Made by a program: the position numbers and the translations under genes. From positions 496,001 to 560,000 of the forward strand of contig NZ_JACCBN010000001.1 in NCBI RefSeq assembly GCF_013409505.1: a stretch of DNA of 64,000 nt. The letters run 5' to 3'. Source of the DNA: Actinomycetospora corticicola. GTDB taxonomy: Bacteria > Actinomycetota > Actinomycetes > Mycobacteriales > Pseudonocardiaceae. Shown here one piece after another: positions 27,553-35,843 of the stretch. A model generated the notes under the pieces. The model saw nothing but the letters and a program-made list of their open reading frames with translations, had not been told where the DNA came from and did not search any database. Each line of letters begins with the position of its first letter. Positions within the stretch are counted from its first letter, which is position 1.

Positions 27553-28556
27553 GCCGTACCTCCCGCGAGGGCTCGCAGCGTGCTGACGACCGTGCCGGTC
27601 ACCAGCGGGATCTTGTAGGCGTTCCCGCCGAGCGGGCTGTCCACCGGCACCGCCGCCTCGAGCTCCGCCGCGATCGCGGCGCGGAACTCCTCGTCGGTGG
27701 CCGGGCGCCCGCGCAGGGCCGCCTCCGCCGTGCTCGCGCGCCAGGGCTTGTGGGCGACGCTGCCGAGCGCGATCCGGACGTCGACCACCGTGCCGTCCCG
27801 CACCTCCAGCGCGATCGCCGCGCTGACGAGCGCGAACGCGTAGGAGGCGCGGTCGCGCACCTTGCGGTAGGTCGAGTTCACGACGGCGGGGGTGGTCGCC
27901 GGCAGGTCGACCGCGGTGACGAGGTCGCCGTGCGCCAGGACCGTGTCGCGGGTCGGGTCGTCGCCCGGGAGCCGGTGGAACGCGACGGCGGGCACCGTGC
28001 GCGCCCCGTCCGGCCCGAGCACCTGGACCTGCGCGTCGAGCGCGACGAGCGCGACCGCGAGGTCCGACGGGTGCGTCGCGATGCAGCCGTCGCCCGCCGT
28101 GCCGAGGATCGCGTGGTAGCGCGCCCAGCCCTCGCGGGCCGAGCAGCCCTGGGAGAGGTCGCGCTTGGTGCACGGCGTCGTCCGGTCGGCGAAGTACGCG
28201 CAGCGGGTGCGCTGCAGCAGGTTGCCGCCCGTCGAGGCCATGTTGCGCAGCTGCCCCGACGCGCCCGCGAGGATCGCCGCGGCCACCGCCGGGTAGCGCT
28301 CGCGCACCCGCGGGTCCGCCGCGAGGTCGGAGTTCGGCACGCCCGCGCCGATCCGGAGCCCGCCGTCGGGGAGGTCCTCGATCGTCGTGCTCGTGACGCG
28401 CGAGACGTCGACCAGCTGCGACGGCTCGACGACGCCGAGCTTGAGGTGGTCGAGCAGGTTGGTGCCGCCGGCGAGGAACCGGGCGTCGGGGTCGGCGGCC
28501 AGGGTGGCGACCGCCTCGGACGCCTCGGTCGGCCGGGCGTAGGTGAAGGGTCTCAT
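27549..28556 (-). CDS. paoB: FAD-binding (and 4Fe-4S) subunit of aldehyde oxidoreductase
   Basis: 335 aa, ATG overlapping the stop of the 2Fe-2S gene (ATGA). FAD-binding PCMH fold: FLAGGTNLLDHLKLG, IGAGVPNSDLA, ASTGGNLLQ. A cysteine-rich insertion (TRCAYFADR, PCTKRDLSQGCSA) matches the extra 4Fe-4S cluster that is characteristic of YagS/PaoB and absent from most xanthine dehydrogenases. It relays electrons between the Mo subunit and the acceptor. Confidence 0.92.
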   Translation of the reverse strand: MRPFTYARPTEASEAVATLAADPDARFLAGGTNLLDHLKLGVVEPSQLVDVSRVTSTTIEDLPDGGLRIGAGVPNSDLAADPRVRERYPAVAAAILAGASGQLRNMASTGGNLLQRTRCAYFADRTTPCTKRDLSQGCSAREGWARYHAILGTAGDGCIATHPSDLAVALVALDAQVQVLGPDGARTVPAVAFHRLPGDDPTRDTVLAHGDLVTAVDLPATTPAVVNSTYRKVRDRASYAFALVSAAIALEVRDGTVVDVRIALGSVAHKPWRASTAEAALRGRPATDEEFRAAIAAELEAAVPVDSPLGGNAYKIPLVTGTVVSTLRALAGGTA

Positions 28557-29104
28557 CGCTGCGTCTCCAGGGTCGAGCTCCGCCGCGCCGCGTCGTCCCG
28601 CGCGGCCTCCTCGACCGCCGTCACGATGTTGACGTAGGCCGCGCACCGGCAGAGGTTGCCGCTCATGCGTTCGGCGATCTCGGTGCGGTCGAGCGTCACG
28701 TCGGCGGTCAGGTCGGCGGTGACGGCGCTCGGCACGCCCCGCCGCGCCTCGTCGATGGCGCCGACCGCGGAGCAGATCTGGCCCGGCGTGCAGTAGCCGC
28801 ACTGGTAGGCGTCGTTCGCGAGGAACGCCTCGGTCACCGGGTGCAGGTCACCGTCGGTCGCCAGGCCGTTCGCCGTGACGACGTCCGAGCCGTCCTTCGC
28901 GACGGCGAGCGTCAGGCACGAGAGCACCCGGCGCCCGTCGAGCAGCACGGTGCAGGCACCGCACTGGCCGTGGTCGCAGCCCTTCTTCGTGGTCGTGACG
29001 CCGAGGCGCTCCCGGAGGGCGTCGAGCAGGCTCGTGCGAGGGTCGACGTCGAGCGTGTGGCGCTCGCCGTCGACCGTGATGGACATGGGGATGGTGGTGG
29101 ACAT
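28553..29104 (-). CDS. paoA: 2Fe-2S subunit of aldehyde oxidoreductase
   Basis: 183 aa. Contains the plant-ferredoxin cluster motif GCDHGQCGACTVLLDG with the fourth Cys in VLSCL, and the second cluster CGYCTPGQICS plus SGNLCRCAAYVNI. Escherichia coli PaoA has a Tat leader; none is seen here, so the enzyme is probably cytoplasmic. First gene of the operon. Confidence 0.93.
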   Translation of the reverse strand: MSTTIPMSITVDGERHTLDVDPRTSLLDALRERLGVTTTKKGCDHGQCGACTVLLDGRRVLSCLTLAVAKDGSDVVTANGLATDGDLHPVTEAFLANDAYQCGYCTPGQICSAVGAIDEARRGVPSAVTADLTADVTLDRTEIAERMSGNLCRCAAYVNIVTAVEEAARDDAARRSSTLETQR

Positions 29105-29225
29105 ACCCGCCTCTGGTTCGCTCCGGCCGGTGTGGTCGGCGCGATCACCGTCCCACGTCGGCGGCGTCGCAGCCTGGGCGCGCGAATCCCAGGAAGCGCG
29201 GGAACACGACCCGTGCGGGCCCGGC

Positions 29226-29897
29226 TCACCGCTCCCGGGCGATGTCGATCGACGCCTCCGAGCCGTTCACCGCCGTGACGGTCGCCCGGAACCGGGCGGC
29301 CTGCCCGTCGAGGGTGCCGTCGCAGGTGGAGCTGGCCTCGACCTGGGCGGGCAGGTAGCCGGGGCAGATGACGTCGGCGGCGCCCGCGCGGGACCCGACC
29401 TCCGCGGCGAGCGCGTCGGCGGGCAGCTCCGGGCCGTAGTCCCCGTCCGCGACGGTCACCGTCCCGGGGCCGACCGGCCCCGTGACGGCGGGGGTGGAGA
29501 CGGCCGGCAGCTCCGGCACACCCGTCGTCGGGAGCGAGCGCAGGAGGGACCCGGCGAGCACGGTGACGGAGACGGCTGCCGCGATCCCGAGCAGGAGGAA
29601 CACCACCGAGAGCACGAGGCCCGTCGTCGCGAGCCCGCGTCCCGGTTGGCCGGTGCGGGCCGTCTGGCGGCGCCCGACGATCCCGAACACGATGCCCAGC
29701 GGGGAGAACAGGAAGGCGAACACGATGGCGAGGACCGCCATGACGTTCGTCCCGGCCGTCGGTGTCGGCGCCGGGCCGGGGGGCGGCCCCGGCGGCAGGG
29801 GAGCGCCGTGGCCGGCCGGGACGCGACCCTGCGGCGGCACCGGAGGACCGAACCCGCCGGGCTCCGGCGCGGGGGACGGGTACTGCGGCTGGCTCAT
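29226..29897 (-). CDS. DUF4190/DUF4333 membrane protein
   Basis: 223 aa with GGTGAGGA before the ATG. Pro-rich N-terminus, two membrane helices in a DUF4190 block (VMAVLAIVFAFLFSPLGIVFGIVGRRQ and LATTGLVLSVVFLLLGIAAA), a short linker, and a C-terminal DUF4333-like domain with paired cysteines (DVICPGYLPAQ, SSTCDGTLDGQAARFRATV). Such proteins are common in the actinobacterial envelope; role unknown. Confidence 0.8.
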   Translation of the reverse strand: MSQPQYPSPAPEPGGFGPPVPPQGRVPAGHGAPLPPGPPPGPAPTPTAGTNVMAVLAIVFAFLFSPLGIVFGIVGRRQTARTGQPGRGLATTGLVLSVVFLLLGIAAAVSVTVLAGSLLRSLPTTGVPELPAVSTPAVTGPVGPGTVTVADGDYGPELPADALAAEVGSRAGAADVICPGYLPAQVEASSTCDGTLDGQAARFRATVTAVNGSEASIDIARER

Positions 29898-30083
29898 GAC
29901 GGTGTCCTCACCTGCAGGCCGGTCGGGTGTCGCCGGACGCTAGTGCGCGGTCCGATCACCGCGGGAGCGCTCGCGGCGCAGTGCCGTAGTGCCGGCGGCG
30001 GAAAGCAGTAGCGCAGCACCCGTCACCCGATCGCACTACTGCCGGTAACACCGGAGCAACGCACTCCGACATCCGCGGCATCG

Positions 30084-30102
30084 GACGTCGTCGGACGACG
30101 TC
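30084..30102. promoter_or_regulatory. Perfect inverted repeat upstream of the nuclease-like gene
   Basis: GACGTCGTC-G-GACGACGTC, 9-bp arms, ending 24 bp before the GTG at 30127. It overlaps the expected promoter, so it may be an operator. The nearby 29950-30060 stretch also has GTAGTGC/GCACTAC arms. Confidence 0.4.
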
Positions 30103-30126
30103 GGCGACTACTCGGGGGAGTACGCG

Positions 30127-30615
30127 GTGGGCACTGCGGAGAAGGTCTGGTCGGGAATCGGCGTGGCCCTGTTCGGCCTCGTCGGCGTCAGCGCCATGAC
30201 CCCGTCGTCGAGTGCCACCACCCCGCTGGCCGTGAGTACGTCCACCGAGTCGCCCGTCCGCAGCACCGTCACGGTCACCGACGTCATCTCCGGCGACACC
30301 GTCCGCGCCGGGGACCAGGTCATCCGCGTGCTCGGCATCTCCTCCTGCGACCCCTCGACCCCGGGTGGGGCGGAGGCCAAGCAGATGGCGGAGGCGCTGC
30401 TCGGCGGCCGCGAGATCACGGTGCGGACCCAGCCGGGCCTCGACCGCGACGCCTCCGGACGCCTGCTCCGGTCGATCGACCTCGCGTACGGCGGGGACTA
30501 CGGCCACTTCATGGTCGCCTACCCGCACACCGGGCCGGACGCCTCCAACGGCGTCGACCGCCAGACCGTCGCGGGCCTGCGCGAGGACGACGGCAACGGC
30601 CGCACCTGCGGCTGA
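30127..30615 (+). CDS. Secreted thermonuclease-like (SNase fold) protein
   Basis: 162 aa, GTG start after GGGGGAG. N-terminal hydrophobic segment (GIGVALFGLVGVSAM), then an SNase-like domain: VTDVISGDTVRAGDQVIRVLGISS, SCDPSTPGGAEAKQMAEALLGG, LDRDASGRLLRSIDLAYGGDY. The DGDT-like metal site reads SGDT and the usual catalytic Glu position (APE) reads CDP, so nuclease activity is doubtful. The two expected Arg (IRV, GRLLR) are kept. It may be a DNA-binding relative rather than an enzyme. Confidence 0.75.
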   Translation: MGTAEKVWSGIGVALFGLVGVSAMTPSSSATTPLAVSTSTESPVRSTVTVTDVISGDTVRAGDQVIRVLGISSCDPSTPGGAEAKQMAEALLGGREITVRTQPGLDRDASGRLLRSIDLAYGGDYGHFMVAYPHTGPDASNGVDRQTVAGLREDDGNGRTCG

Positions 30616-30708
30616 TCCCGGGGGACCGCGAGGTTCCATCGGCCTCGTGGAACGTTGCATCCGGGAACGCTCTGGCAGGCGCCCGGACGGCGTGACAGGG
30701 TTGTATCC

Positions 30709-30849
30709 ATGGACATCGGACGCGTCCAGCGTCGTTTCACCGCCGAGCCCGTCGACTCCGTCATCCCCGCTGCTCCGGACGCCCCGGTCGAGCACGTCGA
30801 GACCCCCGAGCAGGACCCCGCGACCGTGCCGGCGGACGCCCGCTCGTGA
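30709..30849 (+). CDS. 46-aa small protein, first gene of a pair
   Basis: Starts ATG (MDIGRVQRRF), acidic and Pro-rich after residue 12. A TTGTAT box ends 3 bp before the ATG, and its stop overlaps the GTG of the following gene by 4 bp (GTGA), typical of real coupled genes. Function unknown. Confidence 0.55.
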   Translation: MDIGRVQRRFTAEPVDSVIPAAPDAPVEHVETPEQDPATVPADARS

Positions 30850-31439
30850 CCGCTCCGCACCGCGTGGTGGCGGTGCCGGACGTCCCGGCCGCCGTCCTCG
30901 GGTGGCGCACCTGGCGGGTCGGCCGCCGGGCGCAGCAACGCCACGTGCTCTTCTCCCCGCTCACCGGCACGCCCTGGCCGGTCGCACGGCCGATGGTCGC
31001 GGCGTGCGCGAGCCCCCGGCACACCCCGCCCGGCGACACGTGCCCCTGCGGGCTGTACGCCGTGGCCGACACGACCACCCTCGGCTGGAGCCCCTCGGAC
31101 CACGAGGTGCTCGGCGTCGTGGCGCTGTGGGGCGAGGTCGTCGAAGGCGAACGCGGCTGGCGCGCCTCGCACGCCTACCCCCGCTTCCTGCTTACCGGCC
31201 CGGGCATCTCGCCCGAGCAGCGCGCGGTCGTCGCACGGCGCTACGGCGTCGGAGTGCACGCGCTCGACCGCTCGCCGCGGGACCTGGCGCGCACCCTCGC
31301 CCGGCCCGCCGCCGACGCCCTGCGGCTGGCCACCGACCCGGCCGACGTGGCGGACCTGCTGGCCGAGGCCACCCGTCGTCGGGAGCCCGTGGTGCCGGCA
31401 CCGCGCCGCCGGGGATGGCGCTCCTGGCTCACGGCGTGA
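30846..31439 (+). CDS. Hypothetical protein with Cys/His-rich core
   Basis: 197 aa. Begins with an 'AVLGWRTWRVG' strand, then LFSPLTGTPWPV, MVAACASPRHTPPGDTCPCGLYAV (three Cys plus His, possible metal site), HEVLGVVALWGEVVEGERGWRASHAYPRFLL and a helical C-terminus. The pattern is one I associate with actinobacterial proteins of unknown role that pair with a tiny upstream gene. Ends 11 bp inside the convergent gene. Confidence 0.65.
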   Translation: MTAPHRVVAVPDVPAAVLGWRTWRVGRRAQQRHVLFSPLTGTPWPVARPMVAACASPRHTPPGDTCPCGLYAVADTTTLGWSPSDHEVLGVVALWGEVVEGERGWRASHAYPRFLLTGPGISPEQRAVVARRYGVGVHALDRSPRDLARTLARPAADALRLATDPADVADLLAEATRRREPVVPAPRRRGWRSWLTA

Positions 31440-32025
31440 GGCGCAGCAGCGTCCCCACCACGTGGGCCCCGAGGTGCCGGCCGAGCTGGCGGTAGACCTC
31501 CACCTGGTCGTCGTCGAGCGCGGCGGTCTCGTGGGGGAACCCGGGGTGCGTCGCGGCGTACCCGATCACCGTGTCGGGGACGTCCGCGGTCAGCCGCGGC
31601 ATCGCGAGCACGAGCCGGCCGCGGCGCCCCGAGGCGTAGGTGATCCGGCCGGACACCACGGCCGTGCCCGCGAGGCGGGTGCGGAACGGGCCGGTCGCGT
31701 CGGCGGGGAGGCCGGAGCCCGGCTCGAGGTCCGACACGTCGTCGACCTCGATGCCGCGGGGGAGGGCCAGCGGGCCGCCGCCGACGTCGATGACGACGGT
31801 CGTCGCGCACTCCTGGCGCAGCGCGGCGGCGACGCCGACATGTTCGTCGACGTAGCAGAGGTAGCCGTCCGGCCGGATCCAGCCGGTCGCGCGCAGCACC
31901 TGCAACGCGCCCAGGCTGACCGCGGCCGCCCGGACACCACCCCCCGCGGCGCAGATCCCGACGGTGCCCGCCACCCGGTGCTCCCGACGTCGGATCGGAC
32001 GACGTCCGAGCGTGCGTACCGCCAT
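31429..32025 (-). CDS. Patatin-like-fold remnant, probably not catalytic
   Basis: 198 aa from ATG 32025. Residues ~17-70 recall the start of patatin-like phospholipases: a glycine-rich AAGGGVRAAAVSLGALQVLRA oxyanion loop and helix, then GYLCYVDEHVGVAAALRQE exactly where the nucleophile elbow GxSxG is expected. No Ser is present there, so hydrolysis is unlikely. The rest contains LTADVPDTVIGYAATHPGFP. Alternative: an unrelated small protein with chance similarity. Confidence 0.5.
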   Translation of the reverse strand: MAVRTLGRRPIRRREHRVAGTVGICAAGGGVRAAAVSLGALQVLRATGWIRPDGYLCYVDEHVGVAAALRQECATTVVIDVGGGPLALPRGIEVDDVSDLEPGSGLPADATGPFRTRLAGTAVVSGRITYASGRRGRLVLAMPRLTADVPDTVIGYAATHPGFPHETAALDDDQVEVYRQLGRHLGAHVVGTLLRLTP

Positions 32026-32140
32026 GACGTCCTCCGGTGCTCCGTGCTGCCGGTCCCGAGGGTCGCGCGCCCGCCTTTCCGCCGCCTTTCCCCGCGCCCG
32101 CGGTGTGTGACCCCGGCGTCGACGGGCCACCCTGCGGTCC

Positions 32141-33022
32141 ATGAGCACGCCCGTCACGCCCGCCCCGTCCTTCGCCGTCACCGGCGCCACCGGTCACCTC
32201 GGTCGGCTCGCCGTCGACGCCCTGCTGCGCCGCGGTGTGCCCGCCGGGAACGTCTTCGCCCTCGTCCGGGACCCCGACAAGGCCGGCGACCTGGCCGGGC
32301 TCGGCGTCGGTATCCGCGAGGCCGACTACGACCGCCCCGACACCCTCGGGCCCGCCCTGGAGGGCATCGAGCGTCTGCTGCTGGTGTCGAGCCCCACGCC
32401 GGGGGACCGGGTGCGGCAGCACTCCGCGGTGATCGACGCCGCGAAGGCCGCCGACGTGGAGTTCGTGGTCTACACGAGCGTCCTCCGCGCCGACGAGACC
32501 GAGCTGGTCCTCGCCCCCGAGCACGCGGCGACCGAGGACGTGCTGCAGGGCTCGGGTCTGCTGTTCGCTGTCGCGCGCAACGGCTGGTACACCGAGAACT
32601 ACACCGCTCAGCTGCCCCGGTACCTCGAGGGGGGCGAGATCCTCGGGGCGGCCGGTGACGGCCGGGTGTCCGCCGCGACGCGCGCCGACTACGCGGAGGC
32701 CGCCGTCAGCCTGCTCACCGGCGACGTCGTCGACCAGCAGGGCTACTGGGAGCTCGGCGGCCCGGCGTTCACGATGTCCGAGCTCGCCGCGACGATCACC
32801 GAGGTGACCGGCACGCAGGTCGTGTACCACGACCACACCGCCGAGGAGCTGACCGAGTCGATGGTGGGCGCCGGGGCGGACCGTGGCACCGCCGAGTTCG
32901 TGGCCTCCCTGGAGACGTCGCTCGCGCGCGGCGAGCTCGAGACCGACAGCCCGGCCCTGGAGAACCTGCTCGGCCGCGCCCCGACGTCGCTCACCGACGC
33001 CGTGCGGGCCGCGACGCTCTGA
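32141..33022 (+). CDS. NmrA-type NAD(P)H:quinone oxidoreductase (QorB-like)
   Basis: 293 aa. Rossmann motif TGATGHLGRLAVDALLRRGV, then VRDPDKA, LLLVSSPTPGDRVRQH, VYTSVLRAD and RNGWYTENY, the pattern of the atypical SDRs YtfG/QorB, which reduce quinones with NADPH. C-terminal ELGGPAFTMSELAATITEVTG supports this. Monocistronic by appearance. Confidence 0.85.
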   Translation: MSTPVTPAPSFAVTGATGHLGRLAVDALLRRGVPAGNVFALVRDPDKAGDLAGLGVGIREADYDRPDTLGPALEGIERLLLVSSPTPGDRVRQHSAVIDAAKAADVEFVVYTSVLRADETELVLAPEHAATEDVLQGSGLLFAVARNGWYTENYTAQLPRYLEGGEILGAAGDGRVSAATRADYAEAAVSLLTGDVVDQQGYWELGGPAFTMSELAATITEVTGTQVVYHDHTAEELTESMVGAGADRGTAEFVASLETSLARGELETDSPALENLLGRAPTSLTDAVRAATL

Positions 33023-33070
33023 GCCCCGCCGACCGATGAGCCCCGCTGACCGATGAGCCCCGCTGACCGA
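33020..33070 (+). repeat. 17-bp triple tandem repeat starting at the stop codon
   Basis: TGAGCCCCGCCGACCGA, then two copies of TGAGCCCCGCTGACCGA. Because the period is 17, the TGA of each unit falls in a different frame, so the array closes all three forward frames after the QorB-like gene. Confidence 0.85.
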
Positions 33071-33168
33071 TCCGTCCGGACCGTTCGCCGGGCGGACGCG
33101 GGCCCTCGGCGTGGTGCCGGGTGGTCGAGGTAGTAACCCCGGGAGTCGCCGCACCCCAGGGGGGTCCC

Positions 33169-34722
33169 ATGGAGGGTCCGCTCGCCCACGCCACCCGCAC
33201 CCGGGTCGAACGGGCGTTCATCGACAACCTGTCCGACCACACCCGCGTGGCGCGCGACCGGGCGAGCGGCCAACGCCCGGAGCGGTTGTCGAAGCGGCTC
33301 CTCGTCGACGTGTCGCACGCCGTGGAGAAGGCCGTCATGGCGGGCTCGGTGGAACAGCCGACGGTGGTCGTCGCCCTGTTCCAGCAGCTGCCCTACTTCG
33401 ACCGCGAACGGGCGGTCTACGAGGCGATGGCCGCAGCGGGCGTGACCGCCGTGGTCGGGTTCGTGGCGGGGGAGGCCCACGAGGCGCCGACCGGGGTGCC
33501 GGTGGTGGAGCTCGACCCGGCCGAGGCGCTCGCCGACGAGTGGACGGTCGTCGCGCTGGGACCTCGTGCGGGGGCCTTCCTCGTCGCCACCGACCAGCAC
33601 TCCTACGACCCGACCGATCCCGCCGTGGAGCCCAGCCGTGTGTTCGACGGCCGGTGGGGCTTCTCGCGCGCGCAGGCGGCGAACGAGCTGGCGCGGCTGC
33701 GCTTCGCGCTGGGCACCCGCCTGGCACCCGAGGTGCTCCGGACGATCGACGACCTGCTCGCCACCACCATGCCCGCGGGTGGTGACGCGGCGGGCTCGGC
33801 CGGCAGCCCGGGGGAGATGTGGGCGACCACGTCGCTCTACCACATGATCGACCGGATGCGGGACGCGCACGCGGGCACCCGGGAGCTGCGCGAGCAGATC
33901 GCCGACGCGCACGCCGCGGCCGGGGCGCGGGCGGTGGCCGGGACCGATCCGGCCAGCGGTCTGCCCGACGCCGGGTTCCTCGAGCAGTGGACGCCGCGCG
34001 GCGGTCCGGGCGCCCTGCAGGTCGGGGTCGCGTTGTTCGACATCCCGGCGTTCACGGGCGAGGCCCTGGCCCCGGCGCGCGCGGCCTACCACGCGGGCCA
34101 CCGGGTCGCCGCCGCGCTGACCGAACCGCTCGGGCCGGTCGACGTCGCGGTCCGGCTGGACGTCCGCACGTTCGTCGTCCTCGTCCCGGGTGCCTCGGCG
34201 GTGTACCTCAACGAGCTCGCCGACCGCATCGGGGAGGGCCTCGCGTTCGCGTCCGAGGGGCACCCGGGCGTCGCCCTGACCGCCCGTGTCGCCACGACGA
34301 CCACCCGGGACCGTCCGCTCCCGATCGACGACCTGCGCGCCGCCCTCGAGCACGCCGACGCCTCGGGCGACCCGGTCGACGCCGGTCGCACCCCCTCGGG
34401 AGGCCACATCATGGTCGCGGCCGGACCGGTCGAGGCCCCCGCGCACGACGAACCCGTCGACGGACCGGCGACCGGGGAGATCCCGGTCGTCGACGAGCCG
34501 GCCGGCGACCCCGCGGGGCGGCACGTGCGCCTGGTCGAGGACATCCCGTCGGTGCCCGCCCCCGAGCCCCGCACGCCCGTCGACCTGCACGATCCCGACG
34601 ACGAGCCGCGGCTGCCCCGCCCGAGCCCGTTCGGCTCCACGATGGCCCGGCCGCCCCGCCCGACCGCCCCGACCTCCGACGAGCTCGGGGGCCCGGGCGG
34701 CTGGTTCCGCGCGGACGGCTGA
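33169..34722 (+). CDS. DICT sensory domain protein with degenerate GGDEF-like domain
   Basis: 517 aa from ATG 33169 (an ATG-equivalent at 33121 adds 16). Residues ~20-165 match a DICT domain (VVALFQQLPYF, RAVYEAMAAAGVTAVVGFVAG, VPVVELDPAEALADEWTVVALGPRAGAFLVATD), found in diguanylate cyclases and two-component proteins as a light/redox-type sensor. A GGDEF-like alpha/beta region follows (~260-400: TDPASGLPDAGFLEQW, VGVALFDIPAFTG, VRLDVRTFVVLVPG) without the GGDEF loop, and a Pro/acidic tail. It probably senses or binds a ligand without making c-di-GMP. Confidence 0.75.
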   Translation: MEGPLAHATRTRVERAFIDNLSDHTRVARDRASGQRPERLSKRLLVDVSHAVEKAVMAGSVEQPTVVVALFQQLPYFDRERAVYEAMAAAGVTAVVGFVAGEAHEAPTGVPVVELDPAEALADEWTVVALGPRAGAFLVATDQHSYDPTDPAVEPSRVFDGRWGFSRAQAANELARLRFALGTRLAPEVLRTIDDLLATTMPAGGDAAGSAGSPGEMWATTSLYHMIDRMRDAHAGTRELREQIADAHAAAGARAVAGTDPASGLPDAGFLEQWTPRGGPGALQVGVALFDIPAFTGEALAPARAAYHAGHRVAAALTEPLGPVDVAVRLDVRTFVVLVPGASAVYLNELADRIGEGLAFASEGHPGVALTARVATTTTRDRPLPIDDLRAALEHADASGDPVDAGRTPSGGHIMVAAGPVEAPAHDEPVDGPATGEIPVVDEPAGDPAGRHVRLVEDIPSVPAPEPRTPVDLHDPDDEPRLPRPSPFGSTMARPPRPTAPTSDELGGPGGWFRADG

Positions 34723-34723
34723 G

Positions 34724-34948
34724 CTACGCCCCGTCCGACGACGGGCCGGGGTGGAGCGGGACGACCACGACGAGCACGTCGAGCAGCTCCTCGCGATCGA
34801 ACTCCTCCCGCCGTCGGGACGCCTCCGCGAGCGCGGCGGCGTACCCGTACGGGCCGTAGGAGTCGAGGTCCCCGGTCTCCGGGTCGACGACGAGCACGAT
34901 GAACGACGCCCCGGGCGCGGGACGCCGGGTCCGCTCCGACCCGTCCAT
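34724..34948 (-). CDS. 74-aa hypothetical protein
   Basis: Compact alpha/beta sequence: SFIVLVVDPETGDLDSYGPYGYAAALAEASRRREEFD and ELLDVLVVVVPLHPG, a plausible beta-alpha-beta unit. It converges with the DICT gene (1-bp gap) and its frame is clean. No family recognised. Confidence 0.6.
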   Translation of the reverse strand: MDGSERTRRPAPGASFIVLVVDPETGDLDSYGPYGYAAALAEASRRREEFDREELLDVLVVVVPLHPGPSSDGA

Positions 34949-35011
34949 GAACGGAAACTACAGACCGGTCGGTTCCCGACGGGGCTGGACGCACCGAGCA
35001 CACTCGGCGGG

Positions 35012-35509
35012 ATGAACGCGTACACGACCGAGGGCTGGTCGGACTTCGCGGTGGCGACGGTGGGGGCGTCCGCGGCCCTGGCGGGACTCGTGTTCGTCGC
35101 GGTGTCGCTCAACCTGCGGGTGATCCTGGCCGACGCCCACCTGCCCGGACGGGCGGCGCAGACCCTGGTCCTGCTCGCCACGCCGCTCTTCGTCGGTCTC
35201 CCGGTCCTCGTCCCGGGGCAGGCGGACGCGGCGCTCGCGATCGAGCTGGTGGTGGTCGGGGTGCTCGCGGGAGGGGCGTTGGTGCGGCAGGCGCTGCCGG
35301 GACGCCGGGCACCGGAGCAGCCGGTCGCCGCCTGGCTCCTCACGGCGTGGGTGCCGGCGCTGGCGGTGCTCGTGGCCCCGGTCCTCGCCGGGACCGGGGT
35401 GCTCACGGGCACCGCCGGCGGCCTCTACTGGATGCCCGTGGCGGTGGTCCTCGCCCTGCTCGGAGGGCTGGTCAACGCGTGGGCCCTGCTGGTGGAGATC
35501 CTACGGTGA
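35012..35509 (+). CDS. Five-helix small membrane protein
   Basis: 165 aa from ATG 35012 (MNAYTTEGWSDFAVATVGASAALAGLVFVAVSLN). Hydrophobic segments at ~10-32, ~50-66, ~70-88, ~103-124 and ~135-160. The N-terminal 'W-x-DFAVATVGA-AALAGLVFVAVSLN' pattern is shared by many actinobacterial integral membrane proteins of unknown role. Confidence 0.75.
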   Translation: MNAYTTEGWSDFAVATVGASAALAGLVFVAVSLNLRVILADAHLPGRAAQTLVLLATPLFVGLPVLVPGQADAALAIELVVVGVLAGGALVRQALPGRRAPEQPVAAWLLTAWVPALAVLVAPVLAGTGVLTGTAGGLYWMPVAVVLALLGGLVNAWALLVEILR

Positions 35510-35513
35510 CGGG

Positions 35514-35843
35514 TCAGGCGACGTCCGCCACGACGACGTCGACCGGATGGCCGGGCGCCCGGACCGCGACGGCCGAGCGGACCTGCTCGACCAGGCGGCC
35601 CATCGGGGCGCCGTAGCAGGCCGACACCGACACGGTGATGCGCGCCGGACCCGGCCCGTCGTCGTGCACCCGGACACCGGCGATCCGGCGTCCGGGCAGG
35701 TGCGTCGCGACGGCGCCGTGCTCGCCGGTGACGAGCTCCGCCACCAGTGGGCAGGCGAGGACCGCAGCAGCGACCCGGTCGACGTCGACGCCGGCCACGA
35801 GGGCCGGGACGTCGAGGTCACCGGGCCGTGCCGGCCGGGTCAC
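35514..35843 (-). CDS. Small Asp23-associated protein
   Basis: 109 aa. Contains VHDDGPGPARITVSVSACYGAPMGRLVEQVRSAV, matching the beta-strand/helix of an Asp23-type fold. Its ATG overlaps the stop of the true Asp23 gene by 4 bp. Such second genes commonly accompany Asp23 proteins in actinobacteria and probably work at the envelope. Confidence 0.75.
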   Translation of the reverse strand: MTRPARPGDLDVPALVAGVDVDRVAAAVLACPLVAELVTGEHGAVATHLPGRRIAGVRVHDDGPGPARITVSVSACYGAPMGRLVEQVRSAVAVRAPGHPVDVVVADVA

